Positions 41,488 to 46,843 of a stretch of 46,843 nucleotides of DNA are shown in pieces. Origin of the DNA: Desulfobulbus rhabdoformis (GTDB taxonomy: Bacteria; Desulfobacterota; Desulfobulbia; Desulfobulbales; Desulfobulbaceae); assembly GCF_016919065.1 (NCBI RefSeq), contig NZ_JAFFQA010000042.1, forward strand, positions 1-46,843, in the 5' to 3' direction. The notes beneath the pieces were generated by a model. It had not been told where the DNA came from. It did not search any database and was given only the letters and a program-made list of their open reading frames with translations. The translations under genes were made by a program, and so were the position numbers. How positions within the stretch are numbered: the stretch's first letter is position 1; each line of letters begins with the position of its first letter.

Positions 41488-41994
41488 ATGTTTCAAAACA
41501 CCATAACAAGCCCTCCTTCCAATTCCCAATCTCCGTATAACATCCTGCAGCATAATCAACATGGCTTTACTCTTATTGAAGTCATGATGGTCGTAGCTAT
41601 CCTTGCGACGCTTGCAACCATTGGCATGACCAATTTTATAAGCTACCGGGAACGGACAACAATAACAATATGCATCACAGATTTAAAAAACATTGAACGA
41701 ACCATTCTTGTATATACTTTAGATAACAACAGTTTGCCCAGCAGTTTACAGCAGGCTGGGCTAGGAATCCCTCTCGACCCCTGGGGAAATCCCTATGTGT
41801 ACAACACTGTTGACAGTGTTCCTCCTGGAAAACGACGTAAAGACAAATCCCTGGTCCCGATAAACACGGATTATGACCTCTATTCGTCCGGCCCGGATGG
41901 GAAAAGCGTTGCTCCTCTAACAGCCAAGGCAAGCCGAGACGATATTGTCCGTGCAAACAATGGCTCTTTTATTGGTCCTGCCCGGAACTACTAA
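41488..41994 (+). CDS. Type II secretion pseudopilin (GspG-like)
   Basis: 168 residues. The prepilin cleavage site is clear, G-FTLIEVMMVV, with the usual Glu at mature position 5, followed by the hydrophobic stretch AILATLATIGMTNF. The leader before the cleaved Gly is 26 residues, much longer than the usual 6-10. The C-terminal half has DPWGNPYVYNT and SSGPDGKSVAP, the calcium-site and end pattern of the major pseudopilin GspG. No other secretion genes are near. It precedes the HD-GYP gene by 14 bases, so the two are very likely one transcript. Confidence 0.9.
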   Translation: MFQNTITSPPSNSQSPYNILQHNQHGFTLIEVMMVVAILATLATIGMTNFISYRERTTITICITDLKNIERTILVYTLDNNSLPSSLQQAGLGIPLDPWGNPYVYNTVDSVPPGKRRKDKSLVPINTDYDLYSSGPDGKSVAPLTAKASRDDIVRANNGSFIGPARNY

Positions 41995-42008
41995 CCCTTG
42001 CACGCCCC

Positions 42009-44093
42009 ATGAAAACAAATTTTTCATTTTATAAGTGTCGATTTGGTCGTCGTATCCTTACACTTTTTCTAGTGTGCGCCTTTATACCGACAACACTGCT
42101 TGTGGGTTTTGCCTATCATCGCGTCAAAGCACAACTCTACGCAGACAGCTGGGTACGGATGGATAAAGAATGTAAAACCTATGCCTTGGCGCTTCTTGAA
42201 CGCCTCATTCATCTGGATTACCTGCTGCGTCTTTCGGTCCCGAATCTGGCCGATAACACCTCTCTTGAACAGTTGCCCTCTTTTCAATCCAAACAACTCA
42301 AGGGGGTATTTACCGGATTTGGTCTGTTTCATCCAGAGACCGGTCTGGAGACACGCTTTGGAAAACTTGGCAAGGTCGTGGAAGATCCAGTCTCCCTCGT
42401 CCCATTTATGAAAAATTCAGTCAAGACCTCTATTCTTCTGGAGAAATCCGACTCCCCCATCAAAACCTTGTACCTGCTCATTCCCTATGAAAAGAATGGC
42501 ATCAGAGGGTTAGCCGTCGCCCAACCGACCAAATCAATTCTTTGGGGGGTTGGGCAATATAACTTGCTTCCAGGACAGACTGAACTCGCTGCATATGATC
42601 AAAACAATGAACTTATCGCAGCAACACGGTTTGCCCCCAGAGAAAAGCTCACCAACCAATTCAAGCAAGCCCAGAGAAATTCAATCCAATTTCAATACTC
42701 CCACGAAGGGACCGATTTTCTGGCCAGCGGCTGGTCACTTTTTCTCTCCTCGCACTTCAATGCGCCGACCTGGACCATCGTTCTCAGCGTCTCAACCGAT
42801 GAAGTGCTCAGCACTATGGATGAATTTCAGAAGAGTTTTCCGCTCATTGTCCTACTGATGCTCTGGATCATTTTATTTCTTTCTCTCTATTTTATTCGTA
42901 AGACCATCACCCCTCTCACCCAAATCCAAGAGGCCACTGAAAAAGTTGGTGCCGGAAACTTTTCCTATAAGGTCACCATCAACAGTGGTGATGAGTTTGA
43001 ACAAGTGGCCAACAGCTTCAACCAGATGACGCACCAGATTCAAAATCATTTGCAAACATTAACCCTGATTGACAGCATTGACCGCTCCATCATCTCGAGC
43101 CTGGATCCATCCATTATCATTCCGCGTTCTCTACGTCTCCTCTCTGACTTCTTCGGCTACCCCCGCATCCTTCTTGCCCAGTGCAGAATGAGCGATCCTA
43201 AAAAGCTTTATCTCACTCAAATTGAAGAATCACAGCACGATAATATCACGAAGAATTACGTCCTGCTTACAGAGGAGGAATGGGGACGACTCTTTACTGG
43301 TGCAACATCGTTTTTTTTGCGAAGACAAACATTTCTTCCCGGTTTTCTCGCCGAAATCAACACCGGAGATTCTTTTCTTTTCCTCCCTCTCATCGCCGAT
43401 AAAATCCCTCAGGGTGCGTTAATTTTGGAGTTGCCTCAGGCACAAACAGACTGCCCGGCGGAAACCGTCTCCCAAGCACGCCAAATTGCCGATCAGCTCG
43501 CCATTGCGCTTGCCAACGCAAACCTTGTCTCCAATCTGGAAAAACTGTCGATCGGTGCTGTCGAAGCGCTTGCCCGGACGGTTGACGCCAAAAGTAAATG
43601 GACCTCCGGTCATTCGGAGCGCGTGGCTGATCTTGCGGTCAGGATAGGCAAGGCAATGAAATGTGACGATAAGCTATTGGAGCAACTGTTCAGAGGAGGA
43701 CTCCTCCATGATATAGGCAAGATTGGTATTCCTGTTGCCATCCTCGATAAACCTGGAAAACTGAACGACGAAGAGTATGCAACCATACAAACCCACCCGG
43801 AAATCGGCGGGCAAATTTTAGAGCCCATCGAAGCATATCAGGACATTATCCCCATGATTGTTCAGCATCATGAGCGATATGACGGCAAAGGGTATCCTGA
43901 ACGTCTGGCTGGCGAGAGTATAAGTTTGGAGGCTCGAATCCTGAGTGTAGCAGATGTTTACGATGCGCTTATCTCAAAACGTCCCTATCGAGACGGCTGG
44001 GTCAGGGAACGGGTACATGAATTTATTCAAACAAACAGTGGCCAAATGTTTGATCCTAAAGTTGTGGAGGCCTTTCTCCTGGTGAACGATTGA
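42009..44093 (+). CDS. Membrane HD-GYP phosphodiesterase with HAMP domain
   Basis: 694 residues. Order: TM helix (14-34), extracellular Cache-like sensor (about 35-275), TM helix (277-297), HAMP (298-352), GAF-like domain (about 360-510), HD-GYP domain (about 515-690). The HD-GYP signatures are complete: HSERVADLAVRIG, HDIGKIGIP with the HD pair at about 567-568, HHERYDGKGYPE near 620, and VADVYDALISKRPYR. It should break down cyclic di-GMP in response to a periplasmic signal. Its partner in the transcript is the pseudopilin, which suggests a link between a surface or secretion component and cyclic di-GMP level. Confidence 0.94.
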   Translation: MKTNFSFYKCRFGRRILTLFLVCAFIPTTLLVGFAYHRVKAQLYADSWVRMDKECKTYALALLERLIHLDYLLRLSVPNLADNTSLEQLPSFQSKQLKGVFTGFGLFHPETGLETRFGKLGKVVEDPVSLVPFMKNSVKTSILLEKSDSPIKTLYLLIPYEKNGIRGLAVAQPTKSILWGVGQYNLLPGQTELAAYDQNNELIAATRFAPREKLTNQFKQAQRNSIQFQYSHEGTDFLASGWSLFLSSHFNAPTWTIVLSVSTDEVLSTMDEFQKSFPLIVLLMLWIILFLSLYFIRKTITPLTQIQEATEKVGAGNFSYKVTINSGDEFEQVANSFNQMTHQIQNHLQTLTLIDSIDRSIISSLDPSIIIPRSLRLLSDFFGYPRILLAQCRMSDPKKLYLTQIEESQHDNITKNYVLLTEEEWGRLFTGATSFFLRRQTFLPGFLAEINTGDSFLFLPLIADKIPQGALILELPQAQTDCPAETVSQARQIADQLAIALANANLVSNLEKLSIGAVEALARTVDAKSKWTSGHSERVADLAVRIGKAMKCDDKLLEQLFRGGLLHDIGKIGIPVAILDKPGKLNDEEYATIQTHPEIGGQILEPIEAYQDIIPMIVQHHERYDGKGYPERLAGESISLEARILSVADVYDALISKRPYRDGWVRERVHEFIQTNSGQMFDPKVVEAFLLVND

Positions 44094-44185
44094 GTTTGTA
44101 TTGCCGCATATTATTTCTCGTATTGAGTGAAATATGGAATCAGGAGGCAGGCTATCACTGCACAGTGAACGAAAAACACCCTCAT

Positions 44186-46315
44186 TCAAGACACCCCCAT
44201 GGCCTTATCAAGACTTTGGCGCACCGCCATGGCCAATTGCTGGGCAGTAACGGGCTTGATTAAACATGTGCGGATTCCGGCCTGGTCCATTTCTTCCTCG
44301 CCGAGCCCTTCACTATAGCCGGTGCAGAGAATAACGGGGAGATTGACTCGATTGGCCCGCAACCAACCGGCAAGGTCCAGGCCGGTCATTTCGGGCATGG
44401 TCATATCAGTCAAAACAAGATCGATACTTCCTCGGTTATCAAGAATAAACTGCAAGGCGTCCCGGCTGTTGTTAAAAAGGCTTACCTTGTAGCCGAGTTC
44501 AGAGAGGACCGCTTTACCGATATCGGTGAGAAAAGGGTCATCATCCACTAAAACGACGTGCTCTGTTCCTGAAGGCAACTCGGTACAAAGAGGCTCGTTC
44601 TGCTCACAAAGAGGCGTTTTCGGCAGGTAAATGGTAAAACGGGTTCCCAGCCCCTCAAGCGAATCCACGGTAATGATCCCCCCCATGGCTGAAATGATTC
44701 CATGCACCATGGAAAGGCCAAGGCCTGTCCCCTCACCTTTCTTCTTAGTGGTATAAAATGGATCAAAAATATGCTCCAACTGCTTGGGAGCGATTCCTTT
44801 GCCCGAATCGCTGACCTGCAGACGGACATAGTCTCCCGGCATCACCCCCTTATATTTCCTCACAAATGGCTGTTCAAGCGCCACATCGTCCAAGCTGATT
44901 GCCAGGATGCCCCCATGCTCTTTCATGGCATGGCCTGCGTTTGTACAGAGATTCATCACCACCTGATGCACCTGAACCTTATCGGCCTGCACACAACTCT
45001 CGGTATCTAAATGCTGTTCAATGGCAATCGTTGCCGGCAAACTGGCTCGCATAAGCACGACCACATCCTTTATGACCTGCCGCACCAAAACCGGTTTAAT
45101 TTCCAGATCCGACCGACGGCTGAAGGCAAGGATCTGTCGAATCAAGTTTTGAGCGCGTTCGCCTGCAAGGAGAATATTTTTGACACACAGCTCCAATTCG
45201 GGAAAATGATGTGCCCCCAAATGGCGTTGCATGATCTCAGCATAACCAATTATTCCGCCTAAAATATTATTAAAATCATGGGCAATACCTCCAGCAAGCG
45301 TACCGATGGATTCCATCCTTCGACTCTCCATCAACGATTGCTCGAGCTGCTCTCGTTCCTTTTTGGCCCGCATGCTTTTAGAAATGTCGCGGGCAAGTCC
45401 ATGAAGACCGACAGTTTGCCCCTGCTCACCGCAGAGCAGTTGCCCGTTGACGGAGAGCCAGACCTTCTTCCCATTTTTATGGAGCATCTGCACCTGAAAA
45501 TTTTCCACAGTTCCCCCTTGCGCAACAAGCTGGAGAAAAATTTCCCGATCCTCAGGAATGGCGTAGTAATCAACGATGGGGGTACCGATAACCTCGGCTG
45601 GGGTATAGGCCAAAATCTTGGTCACGGAGGGAGAGATGATCTGGATTATTCCTGCGGTGTCCACCTCAAAACTGATATCAACCATACTCTCATAAAGCTG
45701 CCGATAACGTTTTTCAGAAAGAGTCAGCTTATTTTCAGCATCAAGACGATTGTCTTCTCGCTCAAGCAGCCATCCGACAAAAAAAATGCACAAAAAAATG
45801 GCCAAACCGTAAGGGAGGGCCAGCCGCTGCATCAGTAACCAGCCCGTAGCTAAATCCTCCACAAAAAGAAACCCCGGTAGGACAGCTATTGTGGCGACAC
45901 CTCCGCCTACGGCAAAATAGATGAGATCGCGCTCGTGCTTCCACCGGCGCCATAGTACACCGGAAATCAAACTCAACCCCATACCGACGATGCCGGCGAT
46001 GACCCCGCTGCCCCCGATGGACACACGAACAGCGGCCGCACAGCAGACGGTCATCAATCCGGAGACGGGGCCAACGAAGAGCGTGCTTAAAACGATCACC
46101 GCGTTGCGCTGATCAACTATCACCCCTTCAGCGACCACAAGACGAACCTGCATACAGATAACGGCCGCCAGTCCAAAGAGGAGACCAAAGACTATCTGCC
46201 TACTCAACTCCTGCTCAAACCTGATCTTTTGCACAAAGCCGTATAGAGCAATGAGAACTATAAAAATGGCCAGATTATTAAACAGGCTTAAAAATAATGG
46301 AACTTGCCAGTCCAT
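44186..46315 (-). CDS. LytS-type (5TMR) hybrid sensor histidine kinase
   Basis: 709 residues. The N-terminal 190 residues hold 5-6 membrane helices of the 5TMR-LYT type, with NAVIVLSTLFVGPVSGLMT. Then come PAS (about 200-320, QLYESMVDISFEVDTAGIIQ), HisKA with GGIAHDFNNILGGIIG, HATPase (NAGHAMK, DSGKGIAP, GTGLGLSMV) and a C-terminal receiver (VDDDPFLTD, acceptor Asp in LVLTDMTMPE, Lys in CLIKPV). The gene converges on the HD-GYP gene and has no response-regulator neighbour. The signal is unknown; 5TMR domains sense small or membrane-related molecules in other systems. Confidence 0.94.
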   Translation of the reverse strand: MDWQVPLFLSLFNNLAIFIVLIALYGFVQKIRFEQELSRQIVFGLLFGLAAVICMQVRLVVAEGVIVDQRNAVIVLSTLFVGPVSGLMTVCCAAAVRVSIGGSGVIAGIVGMGLSLISGVLWRRWKHERDLIYFAVGGGVATIAVLPGFLFVEDLATGWLLMQRLALPYGLAIFLCIFFVGWLLEREDNRLDAENKLTLSEKRYRQLYESMVDISFEVDTAGIIQIISPSVTKILAYTPAEVIGTPIVDYYAIPEDREIFLQLVAQGGTVENFQVQMLHKNGKKVWLSVNGQLLCGEQGQTVGLHGLARDISKSMRAKKEREQLEQSLMESRRMESIGTLAGGIAHDFNNILGGIIGYAEIMQRHLGAHHFPELELCVKNILLAGERAQNLIRQILAFSRRSDLEIKPVLVRQVIKDVVVLMRASLPATIAIEQHLDTESCVQADKVQVHQVVMNLCTNAGHAMKEHGGILAISLDDVALEQPFVRKYKGVMPGDYVRLQVSDSGKGIAPKQLEHIFDPFYTTKKKGEGTGLGLSMVHGIISAMGGIITVDSLEGLGTRFTIYLPKTPLCEQNEPLCTELPSGTEHVVLVDDDPFLTDIGKAVLSELGYKVSLFNNSRDALQFILDNRGSIDLVLTDMTMPEMTGLDLAGWLRANRVNLPVILCTGYSEGLGEEEMDQAGIRTCLIKPVTAQQLAMAVRQSLDKAMGVS

Positions 46316-46335
46316 CTCACCTCTCTTGTTTTACT

Positions 46336-46365
46336 TTGACACCAGGGAGCATTCATGCCTATCCT
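46336..46365 (+). promoter_or_regulatory. Promoter of the truncated chemotaxis-receptor gene
   Basis: TTGACA (46336-46341), 18-base spacer, TATCCT (46360-46365). A hairpin GTTGCC-ATCC-GGCAAC follows at 46404-46419 in the leader. Confidence 0.5.
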
Positions 46366-46496
46366 GAATAAAACAAACTGTATTTTCCCCTAAAAAACCA
46401 GGCGTTGCCATCCGGCAACAGCCCCACTCTTTCCCGTGTCAGGCTGACTCACCACAACCAAGCAGTTGTTATTTGGTCAATATTCAAGGAGATTAC

Positions 46497-46553
46497 ATGT
46501 TAAAAAAATTATCCATCAAAAAAAGACTCCTGCTCGTTGTGATGGCCTCGTAA
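46497..46553 (+). pseudogene. Chemotaxis receptor gene, cut after 18 codons by an IS
   Basis: An ATG with AAGGAG five bases upstream reads MLKKLSIKKRLLLVVM, a classic start of a methyl-accepting chemotaxis protein (basic residues, then the first TM helix). After AS it meets TAA, where sequence of an insertion element begins. Promoter, leader and ribosome binding site are intact, so the interruption is probably recent. The rest of the gene, if present, lies beyond the window. Confidence 0.7.
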
Positions 46554-46591
46554 AAACCTTACGCGGCTATTTTAAGATTTAAAAATTCAAT

Positions 46592-46608
46592 CGGGCACAT
46601 ATTGCCCG
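46592..46608 (-). terminator. Hairpin after the partial transposase
   Basis: CGGGCA / TGCCCG stem directly after the transposase stop on the minus strand, followed by ATTGAATTTTT. Confidence 0.45.
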
Positions 46609-46609
46609 G

Positions 46610-46843
46610 CTATGTCAAAATTGTTAAGAATTTTGGCATGAGATGTTCTTTGAGACGTGAAAAAACACATGTAGCCCCACAATGTGGTCCTTTTAGAGGC
46701 GTGCAGAGCCCTTTTTTTCTTTTACGGAACACTGCAGCCCTGCGAATGTTCACACCTATAGCCTTGAGGACCGCTGCGAAGCTGACGGCTTTCATACCCC
46801 GCACCCGGAGTTTTTTACCCCCGGTCCTCCGGTCATACTCTGA
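46610..46843 (-). CDS. Transposase, C-terminal part (runs off the right edge)
   Basis: On the minus strand a frame enters from the window edge (SEYDRRTGGKKLRVRGMKAV…SFAAVLKAIGVNIRRAAVFRKRKK) and stops at 46610. The region RRTGGKKLRVRGM…AIGVNIRRA resembles the end of IS1182/IS5-like DDE transposases, where a conserved basic block follows the catalytic Glu. About 77 residues are visible. An internal GTG could pass for a start, but the open frame continues upstream, so the gene is longer. Confidence 0.65.
   Translation of the reverse strand, partial: SEYDRRTGGKKLRVRGMKAVSFAAVLKAIGVNIRRAAVFRKRKKGLCTPLKGPHCGATCVFSRLKEHLMPKFLTILT

Larger units (their letters stand above)
46543..46843 (-). mobile_element. 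Insertion sequence, left part only (continues past the window)
   Basis: Starts at about GGCCTCGTAAAAACC, which interrupts the chemotaxis-receptor gene. It contains the C-terminal part of a transposase gene and a terminator-like hairpin. The other end lies beyond the window, so the inverted repeats cannot be checked. Confidence 0.6.

Noticed and set aside
46380..46496. Possible cyclic di-GMP riboswitch in the leader of the chemotaxis-receptor remnant
   Set aside because: The hairpin GTTGCC-ATCC-GGCAAC is present, but the conserved GEMM features could not be matched.

Overview
The window looks like a chromosomal segment of a Gram-negative bacterium: it carries TonB-dependent receptors, an outer-membrane barrel protein, a pseudopilin and large hybrid histidine kinases. 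The gene set (hybrid kinases paired with ABC_sub_bind-type binding proteins, an EFR1-type flavodoxin-ferredoxin, a PIF1-HRDC helicase, a short-form gnd next to zwf) suggests a sulfate-reducer-like Desulfobacterota member, for example Desulfobulbales. That placement is an inference from gene content; there is no rRNA or marker gene here to confirm it.

Region 1 (1-11.6 kb) is mostly ordinary chromosome. It has a cut-off reading frame at the left edge, a YjdM/PhnA zinc-ribbon protein, then a long run of minus-strand genes: two small-molecule enzymes (MBL hydrolase, VOC protein), a methyltransferase, a SpoIIAA-like protein, a tyrosine-phosphatase-like protein, a cyclase-family hydrolase, and gnd-zwf (oxidative pentose phosphate pathway, translationally coupled). 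Next come a hybrid kinase and an overlapping gene for a periplasmic binding protein made of two tandem copies of the same domain, probably a sensor pair.

Region 2 (11.9-22.3 kb) is a patchwork of mobile-element debris and stress or redox genes: a truncated IS256-type transposase with an internal stop, an intact IS with about 27-bp inverted ends, catalase and a ferritin-like protein with a divergent XRE-cupin regulator, the 3' end of a group II intron, an AraC-regulated iron alcohol dehydrogenase, and an IS200/IS605 element.

Region 3 (22.3-34.2 kb) is the most distinctive part. The IS200/IS605 element abuts a decapitated TonB-receptor pseudogene, followed by an ABC ATPase and a 1126-residue permease whose C-terminus looks like an M1 aminopeptidase stripped of its catalytic residues. 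Then comes a locus of MarR regulator, frameshifted MBL hydrolase, EFR1-type flavodoxin-ferredoxin and intact TonB receptor. Related 15-bp palindromes lie in the upstream regions of the MarR gene, the MBL/EFR1 unit and the receptor, which suggests one local regulon. A small dispersed repeat (MITE-like, about 90-130 bp) occurs at least six times between 17.8 and 34.2 kb and nowhere else that I could see.

Region 4 (34.3-46.8 kb) returns to ordinary chromosome: FUN14 protein, SLC13 permease with RCK domains, ArfB ribosome rescue factor, PIF1-HRDC helicase, an outer-membrane barrel, a pseudopilin in one unit with an HD-GYP phosphodiesterase, and a LytS-type hybrid kinase. The window ends in a chemotaxis-receptor gene cut after 18 codons by another IS. 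I found no tRNA, rRNA, CRISPR array or convincing riboswitch.
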